Origin: Sphingomonas sp. PP-F2F-G114-C0414
GTDB taxonomy: Bacteria; Pseudomonadota; Alphaproteobacteria; Sphingomonadales; Sphingomonadaceae
DNA length: 64,000 bases
Reading direction: 5' to 3'
Assembly (NCBI RefSeq): GCF_003688595.1
Contig: NZ_RCWT01000010.1
Span: forward strand, 124,001 to 188,000
In this document: positions 1-7,371 of the stretch, piece after piece
How positions within the stretch are numbered: position 1 is the first letter of the stretch
Layout of the letters: every line of letters begins with the position of its first letter
Notes under the pieces: model-generated
Databases searched by the model: none
What the model saw: the letters and a program-made list of their open reading frames with translations, nothing else
Told to the model about the DNA's origin: nothing
Position numbers and translations under genes: made by a program

Positions 1-63
1 AATGGCTTGAAGTCGCGGGCGCGGACCGCGGTATCGCCCGAGGCGATCGGTGCACACGCATGA
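1..63 (+). CDS. possible 3' end of an upstream coding sequence (partial)
   Basis: Frame 1 is open from the window edge to a TGA at 61-63 and ends with residues ...EAIGAHA. That stop overlaps the nitroreductase ATG at 60 as ATGA, the coupling used throughout this window. This suggests the tail of a gene in the same operon. Only 20 residues are visible, so no family can be named, and chance openness in GC-rich DNA is possible. Confidence 0.3.
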   Translation, partial: NGLKSRARTAVSPEAIGAHA

Positions 64-878
64 GCTTGGACGAAGCGTTCCGCACCCGGTATCGCGACGA
101 GGATGCTCCGGTGGCGATCGCGGACAACGCAACGCTCCGGACGTTGCTCGATCATCGGTCCGTCCGCGCATATCTGCCCGAGCCACTCGATCCGGGTGTC
201 ATCGAGACGCTGGTCGCAGCGGCGCAGTCGGCACCGTCATCGTCCAACCTTCAGGTCTGGAGCGTCGTCGCGGTCCAGGATCCCGCCCGCAAGGCACGCC
301 TTGCGGCTCTGGCGGGCAATCAGCAGCATATCGTCGATGCGCCGTTGCTGCTGGTCTGGCTGATCGATTTCGACCGACTGACGCAGATCGGGCGAGCGCG
401 GGGCACGCAGCCGCAAGCGCTCGACTATCTGGAAAGCTTCGTGCTCGGAACGGTCGACACCGCGCTCGCCGCGCAGAATGCGGTGGTGGCACTGGAATCG
501 CTCGGCCTGGGCTCGGTCTACATCGGCGGTATTCGCAATCAGCCGTCGGCGGTTGCCGCGGAGCTCGGCCTGCCACCACGGGTCTTCCCCCTGTTCGGCC
601 TCGTGGTCGGCAAGCCCGATCCGTTGCGTCACGCCGCGGTCAAACCAAGACTGCCGCAAGCCTCTGTCCTGTTTCACGAGACCTATCGGTGGACATCGCG
701 ACAGGACGAAGCGGCGGCAGCGTATAATATCGCGCTGCGTGCGTTCCAGCGCGACCAGGGCATGCCGCAACGCGACTGGACCGACCTCGCGGGAGACCGG
801 ACGCGTGGCGCAGACGCGATGGCAGGGCGTGATATCCTGCGGGGCGTGCTTCGCGATCTGGGGTTCGCGTTACGCTGA
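60..878 (+). CDS. nitroreductase-family NAD(P)H-dependent FMN oxidoreductase
   Basis: This 272-residue protein resembles the NfsA/FRP branch of the nitroreductase fold, cytosolic FMN enzymes that reduce nitro compounds, quinones or flavins with NAD(P)H. The N-terminal HRSVRAY (about residues 33-39) and the SAPSSSNLQVW segment (about 58-68) are the usual FMN-phosphate-binding elements. The central GLGSVYIGGIRN and LPPRVFPLFGLVVGKPD are the typical motifs before the C-terminal arm. Length fits the family. The ATG at 60 overlaps a possible upstream stop. The next gene is convergent, only 9 bases away. The physiological substrate cannot be told from sequence. Confidence 0.9.
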   Translation: MSLDEAFRTRYRDEDAPVAIADNATLRTLLDHRSVRAYLPEPLDPGVIETLVAAAQSAPSSSNLQVWSVVAVQDPARKARLAALAGNQQHIVDAPLLLVWLIDFDRLTQIGRARGTQPQALDYLESFVLGTVDTALAAQNAVVALESLGLGSVYIGGIRNQPSAVAAELGLPPRVFPLFGLVVGKPDPLRHAAVKPRLPQASVLFHETYRWTSRQDEAAAAYNIALRAFQRDQGMPQRDWTDLAGDRTRGADAMAGRDILRGVLRDLGFALR

Positions 879-887
879 CATCCGTCC

Positions 888-1484
888 CTACCGCGGGAGG
901 ATATCGGCAGGGAGCTCGCCGATCGAACTCTGGCGATCGTCCGAGGCGACGCCTTGCAGCAACGGTAGAAGATCGAGGAGGCGCGCGGTGGCCTCGGTGT
1001 GCACCGCCTGTCGATTGCTGGGATACGCTGCCGGCTCCGCGCTGGTCTCGATGACGTGGCTGCCCCAGCCGTCGGCGACGGCCAGCAGCCTGTCGATGAA
1101 CGGATAGGATACGCTGGCGACGACCGACGGGAAGGGTAGGCGCGTCGAAGGCCCTTGCCGCGCCGCCGCCGCAATAGCCTCCTGGCCGAAGCCGATGTTC
1201 AGCGGCGACAGGAACAGCGCGCCCTGGACCGAGTGCAGATAGCTTCGCGGCGACAATTGCGCCCACCACGCTACGGCAAGGCAGGCGACCCCTTGGGCGA
1301 GGATGACGGCCGGCTGGCGGCGGCGCGCGAACACCGCATCGAGCTGTAACGCCCAGCGCCCGGCCTGGAATTTCGCCAGATCCAATTCCACCGCCGGCAC
1401 CGACAAGGCCTTGGGAGCATCGCCCTTGACCGTGACGATCACGGCGTGTTGGGGATCGATCGAAGCCGGATACAACAGTGTCAT
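888..1484 (-). CDS. RBBP9/YdeN-type alpha/beta hydrolase fold protein lacking the catalytic serine
   Basis: The 198-residue protein aligns by eye to the RBBP9/YdeN serine-hydrolase family. It has the strand-elbow-helix block before LAVAWWAQ, a middle LFLSPLNI segment, the LPFPSVVASVSYPF block, and a C-terminal WGSHVIE strand. The nucleophile elbow, normally A-H-S-L-G-C, reads A-Q-G-V-A-C here, so Gly65 stands where the Ser should be. The usual G-H-I-N catalytic-His block is also absent after WGSHVIE. The fold is probably kept but hydrolysis is unlikely. The start at 1484 has GGAG seven bases upstream; a longer frame to 1508 is possible. It is convergent with the nitroreductase. Confidence 0.75.
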   Translation of the reverse strand: MTLLYPASIDPQHAVIVTVKGDAPKALSVPAVELDLAKFQAGRWALQLDAVFARRRQPAVILAQGVACLAVAWWAQLSPRSYLHSVQGALFLSPLNIGFGQEAIAAAARQGPSTRLPFPSVVASVSYPFIDRLLAVADGWGSHVIETSAEPAAYPSNRQAVHTEATARLLDLLPLLQGVASDDRQSSIGELPADILPR

Positions 1485-1676
1485 AGCAGCGCTCCACAAG
1501 GATATCACGGCCGCGAGCCATTTGCCGGGTGCTCCGACTCGGGATCGGACGTGATGATAGCGAGGATATTCCTACTGTGACGATAGGCAATGGCGGTGCG
1601 TCGGTTTGCACGGAATGCGTGCCCGGTCGCCGTCGAGGTGGAGCGCATAAGGCTGTCGCCTGTCGTCCGACGGCGA

Positions 1677-1913
1677 TCATGCGCCCGGCTTTCTCGCGTC
1701 GATCGCGGCTTGCGAGACACGCAGGACATTGCCTTTTCCAAGTTCGGCGACTTGGTCGGCGGTATGGTCGCAACGCTTGAATTCGACGGTAACGGTGCCG
1801 GTTTCCCTCCCCAACATCGTTCCAGCCGACGACGTAACCGCTGGCGGGGGAACCGACAGTAGGTCTGTCACATTACATTCGACTCTTTGCTGCTGATTGA
1901 TATCAGGTGGCAT
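1677..1913 (-). CDS. small hypothetical protein (78 aa) at the end of the glycan operon
   Basis: This 78-residue frame starts with ATG at 1913, overlapping the stop of the GT-glycosidase gene by 11 bases. A GGAAGGA lies about 12 bases upstream. The protein has no membrane segment and I recognise no family; a shorter start at the internal MLGRETG is possible. The overlap argues for translation as the last gene of the operon, but codon periodicity cannot be judged by eye, so this is tentative. Confidence 0.35.
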   Translation of the reverse strand: MPPDINQQQRVECNVTDLLSVPPPAVTSSAGTMLGRETGTVTVEFKRCDHTADQVAELGKGNVLRVSQAAIDARKPGA

Positions 1914-4218
1914 GCTGACAGTCTGTCCTTCCGTGAACGGACGTGCTGTCGTCCAGATACTCTCTCGACGGTATCTCGAGTGGCCAAGTCCGAATGACGT
2001 CCGCCAGGGCGGCATGTGCGATACGCTCGCTCACGAGCAGCGAACAGGCGAGCAGGCCGTTGGGGCAGTAGCGGTCGTCGTCCCAGCCGGGATGGTCGAG
2101 GATCGGGTAGAGGCACACGCCCTCTACCGGCACGCCGAGCGATTGGGCGATCTTCACCTCGCGCAGGATCATGCGGAGCCAGGCGGGGCGGGCGCTGCCT
2201 TCGATGCCGGTTTCGGCGATGAAGATCGGGCGGCCATAGCGCGCGTAGGCGTCGGCTAGGATCGCGTGGAGCGGGCGGCTGAGGGGGTGGTCGTACGCTA
2301 GCGGCGGGCCGCCGTGGATCCACTGGTTGTTGTGGTAGAAATTGACGCCGACGATATCGAGCAATGGCGCGCGGCCGCCGATCTGCGGCCATGCTTTCCC
2401 GGCGATCATGTCCCACGCCTGGTATTGCGCGAGGCGGTGGCCTTCGGCGGCGGGGGCGTCGTGGGGGCGGGCGGGGTCGGTGATGACGTTGATGACCGGG
2501 TCGGCGTGGACGAACCTTGCGGCGGGGTCGACCGCGAGGATCGCGTCCATCGCGGCGATCGAGGCACGCGCGAGTTGGACCTTGAGTTCGTAGCCGCGGC
2601 CTCGCGCGAACGGGTTGAGATAGGCTGCGTCGCCGCCGCCCCAGGCGAAGAACGAGATTTCGTTGACGGGTGCGTAGAAGCGGGTCTCGCCGGGTGCGGC
2701 CGGGCCGATATGGCGCGCGGCGGCGGCGGCGAAGGCCGCAAAGCGCGTGACGAAGGCGGGCGTCCAGATGTCGATGTCGTCGGGCCAGCCGTAATGAAGC
2801 AGGTCCCAGATGACTTCGGTGCCGATCGCCTTGGCGGCGTCTAGCTGGCGGTCGAGACTGGACCAGTCGTAGCGGCCAGGCTCGCGTTCGATCAGATGCC
2901 AGCGTAGGCCGTCGCGGACGGTCAGGATGCCGAGCTTTACGAGTTCGCTGTAATCATGCGCGGCGAGAATGTCGTGGTGGCTGGCGGCGATGACGTCGAC
3001 GCGCTTGCGGTCGTGCGCGCGGCGGTGCGTGGAGGATTCGAACCCGCCTTGAAGGAAGCTTCTGAAGAGGCCGGTCGGGCAAGGGACGGTCGGTCGGTCG
3101 GACAGGACTTCGGCGACCAGGGCTTCCCAGCGGGGGACGACGGCGGCGACGGCGTACTCGCTGTCGACCTTGGCGCGGAGGGCGGTGCCGAGGCGGGTTC
3201 GTAGTGCCGGGTCTTCGAGCAGTTTGGTGATGGCGGCGGCAACTGAGGGCGGGTCTTCGTGGGGGACGAACAGGCCGCTGATCCCGTCGACGATCTGTTG
3301 TTCGGAGCCGTTGTCTCGCGTTGCTATGACGGGGAGGCGTGCGGCGCCGGCTTCGGCGATGACGTGCGGCATGCCTTCGCCGCGCGAGAGCCAGACGAAG
3401 ACGTCGAGCGCGGCGAGCAGGTCCGGCACGTCGTCGCGGTCGCCGAGGAAGGTCAGGGCGGTGTCGAGGCCGAGGGCGTGCGCTCGGTTGCGGAGGGCGG
3501 CGGCGTATTCGGGGATGAAGGCGTCCGGTCCGCCGATTACAACGAAGCGGGCGCGAGGGTGGCGGGCGTGGACGAGTGCGGCGGCTTCGATGAAATCCTC
3601 GACGCGCTTCTTCGGGTCGAGCCGGCCTAGCCAGCCGATGAGGGGCACGTCTTCGGCGATGCCGAGTGTCGCGCGCACGGGGGCGCGTCGGGCGGGGTCG
3701 AAGGCGCGCGTGTCGACCATCGACGGAATCTCGATCGCGTGGTGTTCGCGGCCGGGCATGCGGCTGGCGGCGGCATCGCGGATCGAGGCGCAGACGCCGA
3801 CATAGCGCACGGTGAAATGCTTGGGGCCGGCGAGCGCTTCGGAGACGAGGCCGCCATGCTCGATCAGTGGCGGGCGGAGGTACATGCGTTCGAGCGCGGG
3901 ATAGATGTCCGCGACGTTCTGGCACGAGACGACGACGTCGTACGCAGGCAGCTTGCTCGCGAGGTAGGCGACGGTCTCGTCGAAGCCGAGCGCGTAGGGC
4001 GTGCGGTCGACGGGCACGCCGATCGCTTCCAGTCGCGCGTGCGTCTGCTCGGGCATGCCGTCTTTTCGGAAGCAGGCGACGACCTCGATCCGGTAGCGGG
4101 TCGGATCAAGCGCCTGGGCAAGCAGGCGCACTTCCGTCTCTTCCCCGCCGACGACGAGCCAGGCGAAGACGAACAGGATGCGGATCGGTCGGGCGTCGGC
4201 AGTGAGTGCGGTGCTCAA
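1903..4218 (-). CDS. bifunctional protein: GT4-type glycosyltransferase fused to a clan GH-A (GH1-like) glycosidase
   Basis: The 771-residue product has two enzymes. Residues about 10-380 form a GT-B glycosyltransferase of the GT4 type, with an N-terminal VVGGEE loop, GWLGRLDPKKR near 195-205, and the donor-binding region SRGEGMPHVIAEAGAARLPV near 278-297. Residues about 405-750 form a TIM-barrel glycosidase. APVNEIS places the likely acid/base Glu at 520 and FIAETG the likely nucleophile Glu at 669, the N-E and E-T/N-G pattern of clan GH-A. No signal peptide is seen, so it should act in the cytosol. The start is TTG, overlapping the stop of the upstream dehydrogenase as TTGA. It may build and trim the same glycan; the substrate is unknown. 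Confidence 0.85.
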   Translation of the reverse strand: MSTALTADARPIRILFVFAWLVVGGEETEVRLLAQALDPTRYRIEVVACFRKDGMPEQTHARLEAIGVPVDRTPYALGFDETVAYLASKLPAYDVVVSCQNVADIYPALERMYLRPPLIEHGGLVSEALAGPKHFTVRYVGVCASIRDAAASRMPGREHHAIEIPSMVDTRAFDPARRAPVRATLGIAEDVPLIGWLGRLDPKKRVEDFIEAAALVHARHPRARFVVIGGPDAFIPEYAAALRNRAHALGLDTALTFLGDRDDVPDLLAALDVFVWLSRGEGMPHVIAEAGAARLPVIATRDNGSEQQIVDGISGLFVPHEDPPSVAAAITKLLEDPALRTRLGTALRAKVDSEYAVAAVVPRWEALVAEVLSDRPTVPCPTGLFRSFLQGGFESSTHRRAHDRKRVDVIAASHHDILAAHDYSELVKLGILTVRDGLRWHLIEREPGRYDWSSLDRQLDAAKAIGTEVIWDLLHYGWPDDIDIWTPAFVTRFAAFAAAAARHIGPAAPGETRFYAPVNEISFFAWGGGDAAYLNPFARGRGYELKVQLARASIAAMDAILAVDPAARFVHADPVINVITDPARPHDAPAAEGHRLAQYQAWDMIAGKAWPQIGGRAPLLDIVGVNFYHNNQWIHGGPPLAYDHPLSRPLHAILADAYARYGRPIFIAETGIEGSARPAWLRMILREVKIAQSLGVPVEGVCLYPILDHPGWDDDRYCPNGLLACSLLVSERIAHAALADVIRTWPLEIPSREYLDDSTSVHGRTDCQHAT

Positions 4219-5315
4219 TCGCCGACCTTGAACACGATCTGGAGGAATTCGGGCCGCTCGCCGACCAGCTTTGCGATGAAGGCGGGGGCGTCGTCATAGG
4301 GCACGACATGCGTGATGAACTGCGCGCGGATCTCGGGGCCGCGGGCGAGCAGCAGCTTCACCGTCTCGTTCGCGAGGCGGCGGCGGTCCCATTGGAAGCC
4401 GAGCCCGCGGGGGACGCGGTTGATCTGCGCGCAGCGTAAGGAGAGGCCGTTGTGGTGGAACTCCTCGCCAAGCCGGAGCCGATCCGCACCGCCCTGGTAG
4501 AAAGCGAGGTCGATCACCGTGCCCTGCGGTCTCAGCGCGCGCATCGCGGCGTGCAGGCTGGCGGCGTCGGCACGGGTCTGGAACACGACGTCCGCGCCGC
4601 GATCGTCGCCGCCGTGGAGCCAGCGTGCCTTGGCGTACGCCCAGGCCTGGTCCTCGGTCATCGCGGTGATGCCGAGGCATTCGGCGCGCAGTCGGCGGAA
4701 GGGCGAGGGATCGGCGATCACGACTTCGCTCGCGCCGGCGGCCTGTGCGAACAGGGCCGTCAGCATACCGACGATGCCTGCGCCGATCACCAAAGCGGGA
4801 CGGCCGCGGATGCCGTCGCCGAGGTTGACGACATTGGGGCCTAGCAGTTCGGCGTCCGCGTGGAGAATGCCGTTGGCGGCGATCGGACCCATCTGGCCGA
4901 TATAGATGCCGAGGATCGGATCGAGCTCGGGCGGGAGCTTGGTCAGCAGGTCGTTGAACGGGTCCGCGGTGTGGCCGGTCTTGTGGCCGAAGACGGTGCC
5001 CACGACGTCGCCGTTGGTGAAATCGTCGACCCGGCTGTCGCTGACGCGCGCGCATTCCATGTAGCCGAGGAACGGCACCGGATAGTGCGCGCTCGGTTCG
5101 CCGGGGACGAACACGCCGCGGTCTGCGTCCCAGCGCGAGTGGAGATACGGGTTGCTGTTCTTGACGAAGGTGAGTTCGGTGCCGGCTGAGAACCCGGTGT
5201 AGAGCAGGTCGAGGCGGATCTGGCCGTCGCCCGGAGGTGCTTCGTCATAGCCGAAGAAATAGGCCTGGCCGGGGCGTTCGACGCCGAGCGAGCGGACGTG
5301 GCGCCACTCAGACAT
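4215..5315 (-). CDS. medium-chain dehydrogenase (zinc-site-lacking MDR) of the glycan operon
   Basis: This 366-residue member of the alcohol-dehydrogenase-like MDR superfamily has a GroES-like N-terminal half and a Rossmann half with VIGAGIVGMLTALFAQAAGA near residues 175-195. At the catalytic zinc position the usual C-G-x-D is replaced by F-S-A-G-T-E. SAGTE is typical of the MDR half of 'bi-domain' polysaccharide oxidoreductases, in which MDR and Gfo/Idh/MocA modules act together. Its probable Gfo/Idh/MocA partner is the C-terminal half of the gene just upstream, which it overlaps by 8 bases. An alternative start at 5333 would lengthen it by six residues. It probably oxidises or reduces a sugar nucleotide or pseudosugar (inference). 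Confidence 0.8.
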   Translation of the reverse strand: MSEWRHVRSLGVERPGQAYFFGYDEAPPGDGQIRLDLLYTGFSAGTELTFVKNSNPYLHSRWDADRGVFVPGEPSAHYPVPFLGYMECARVSDSRVDDFTNGDVVGTVFGHKTGHTADPFNDLLTKLPPELDPILGIYIGQMGPIAANGILHADAELLGPNVVNLGDGIRGRPALVIGAGIVGMLTALFAQAAGASEVVIADPSPFRRLRAECLGITAMTEDQAWAYAKARWLHGGDDRGADVVFQTRADAASLHAAMRALRPQGTVIDLAFYQGGADRLRLGEEFHHNGLSLRCAQINRVPRGLGFQWDRRRLANETVKLLLARGPEIRAQFITHVVPYDDAPAFIAKLVGERPEFLQIVFKVGD

Positions 5316-7371
5316 GGGCCACCTCGCGCTCACGGACGTCGATCGCGCGGCCTTCGACGGCGGAGCGCTCGATCGCCAGCGCGAGGCGGAGCGTTTCCAG
5401 CGCGGCGGGGTAGGGACAGCGGATGCGGTTTTCGCCCCCGCGGACCGCGTCGATGAAGTCGCGATCCTCCAGCACTACCGGATCGCTGCCGGTGCCGCGG
5501 ACCGGGCGACCGCGGCCGATGTCGATCATGACGTCGCGGTCGGTCAGTTCGATCGCGAGGCCTTCGCCGAACAGGTGCAGACCGACGCGGTGATTCCAGT
5601 TGAGCAGGCACGTGGACGCGAAGTTGGCGATCGCGCCGCTGGCGAAGGTGAGCATCGCGGTGCTGGTCGTCGCGACGTCGAGACCGGGGAAGGCGGCGCG
5701 GTCGATGTGGCCCGACTGGCCGTAGACGCGGACGACGTCGCCGACGAGATAGCGCGCGAGATCGACGAGATGCGTCGTCTGTTCGAGCATCTGGCCGCCC
5801 GATGCGTCCTTCGTCCACCACCAGCGTGGCGGCGGCGTGGAGTCCAGCCAATAGCCGGAGAGGAGGCGTGCGGGGGTCGCCGACAGCAGCGCCTTTACCT
5901 CGTCGACTGTGTCGAGATAGCGCCAGTGATAGCCGACTGCGGTGACGAGGCCGAGCCGGTCGACTGCGGCGGCAACATCCTCCGCGGTGCCGAGGTCGAG
6001 CGCGACCGGCTTCTCGACGAAGAACGGGAGCTTGTGCTCGATCGCCAGGCGTTCGGGTTCGCCGTGCGCGAACGGGGGCACGCAGATGTAGAGCGCGTCG
6101 AGTTCGACTGTGGCCAACATTGCGGAGGCATCGTCGAACGCGCGGGCGCCGAAACGGGCGGCGGCTTCGGTCGCGCGCGCCATGTCGACGTCGGCGACCG
6201 CGACGATCGCGACGTCGTCGAACTGCTCCAACACGCCGAAATGGCGGTTGGCGATGCCGCCTGCGCCGATGAACCCCATCCGTGTCCGCTCCACGCCGTC
6301 TCCCTTTGTGTTTTGATCTTGCACCGCGGTATAGACCGCGCGCGTGTCGGCGATCATGCGATCGGCCGAGAATAGGTCCTGCTGGCGCTCGATCGCGGCG
6401 CTGGCCATCGTTTTCAGGGTGCCGCGGTCAGCGAGCAACGTGACGACCGCATCGGCGAAACTGGCCGGGTCTGCGGCGGTCAGGCGACCGGTGACGCCGT
6501 CCTCGATCGCTTCGGCATTGCCGGGTGCGACGGTGGCGACGACGGGGAGGCCGGCGGCCATCGCCTCGAGCGCGACCAGCGGCAGGCCTTCGAACGCGGA
6601 GGGGAGAACCAGCAAGTCGGCGAGCGTCATCAGGTCGGCGACGTCGCTGCGAGTCCCGAGCATGCGGACCGTGCCGGCGAGGCCCTTGGCAGCGATCGCG
6701 CGCGCGGTCTGGGTGAGGAGGGAACCTTCGCCGGCGAGCAGCACGATCACGTCCGGGTGCGCAGCGCGAATTGCAGGTAGCGCGTCGAGCAGGAGCGCGT
6801 GGCCTTTTTGCTCTGCAAAGCGCGCGACCATCAGCAGGACGGGGGCATTGCCGACGCCCCATTCGCTGCGGAGGGCGTCGCGCGAGCGCGAGGGTTTGTG
6901 TGCGCCGACGCCGTTGTGGATCGTTGCAACGAGTGCTGGGTCGACGCCGGCTGCGCGGTGACTATTGCCGACTGCATCCGAGACGCAGATCAGGCGTGCG
7001 AGCGCGGCCGAGGTGTCGCGGTGCTCGTCGCGCTGCGCGGGGTCGGTGAGGAGGTAGGGGAGGTGTTCGGTGCGGATAACCGGAACGCCGGCGGCGTGCG
7101 CGGCGCGAACGGCGGCGTGGCCTTCCCAGCCGATGCCGGCATGGACGTGGACGATGTCGGGCGCGGCGCGGTCGAGCCAGCGCGCGAGGCCTGCATCGTC
7201 GTCGAGCGCTTTCACCGCATAACCCTTGGCGGCGGCGCGTTCGAGTAAACCGGTGCCGGGCCGCGCGGCGACGACGATCTCGTCTCCGCCCAATCCTCCG
7301 GCGAGCGTCATCATGTGCGCGCCGACGCCGGACGGGGCGAGGCTGTCGGTCAGCAGGCAGATGCGGGTCAT
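5308..7371 (-). CDS. bifunctional protein: GT4 glycosyltransferase fused to a Gfo/Idh/MocA-family oxidoreductase
   Basis: The 687-residue protein joins two cytosolic enzymes. Residues about 1-350 are a GT4 glycosyltransferase, with the PSGVGAHMM acceptor loop at the N-terminus, VARFAEQKG near 181-190 and the donor-site block SAFEGLPLVALEAMAAGLPV near 258-277. After a short QDQNTKGDG linker, residues about 362-680 are a Gfo/Idh/MocA dehydrogenase, with a G-A-G-G-I-A dinucleotide loop at 369-374, FVEKPVAL with the conserved E-K-P at 453-455, and YHWRY. The ATG at 7371 overlaps the upstream stop as ATGA. The fusion suggests that sugar oxidation or reduction is coupled to transfer. The glycan is unknown. 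Confidence 0.88.
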   Translation of the reverse strand: MTRICLLTDSLAPSGVGAHMMTLAGGLGGDEIVVAARPGTGLLERAAAKGYAVKALDDDAGLARWLDRAAPDIVHVHAGIGWEGHAAVRAAHAAGVPVIRTEHLPYLLTDPAQRDEHRDTSAALARLICVSDAVGNSHRAAGVDPALVATIHNGVGAHKPSRSRDALRSEWGVGNAPVLLMVARFAEQKGHALLLDALPAIRAAHPDVIVLLAGEGSLLTQTARAIAAKGLAGTVRMLGTRSDVADLMTLADLLVLPSAFEGLPLVALEAMAAGLPVVATVAPGNAEAIEDGVTGRLTAADPASFADAVVTLLADRGTLKTMASAAIERQQDLFSADRMIADTRAVYTAVQDQNTKGDGVERTRMGFIGAGGIANRHFGVLEQFDDVAIVAVADVDMARATEAAARFGARAFDDASAMLATVELDALYICVPPFAHGEPERLAIEHKLPFFVEKPVALDLGTAEDVAAAVDRLGLVTAVGYHWRYLDTVDEVKALLSATPARLLSGYWLDSTPPPRWWWTKDASGGQMLEQTTHLVDLARYLVGDVVRVYGQSGHIDRAAFPGLDVATTSTAMLTFASGAIANFASTCLLNWNHRVGLHLFGEGLAIELTDRDVMIDIGRGRPVRGTGSDPVVLEDRDFIDAVRGGENRIRCPYPAALETLRLALAIERSAVEGRAIDVREREVAHV

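Noticed and set aside
640..1773. A long minus-strand frame across 640-1773
   Set aside because: It crosses two real genes and is Arg/Ala/Pro-rich without domains.
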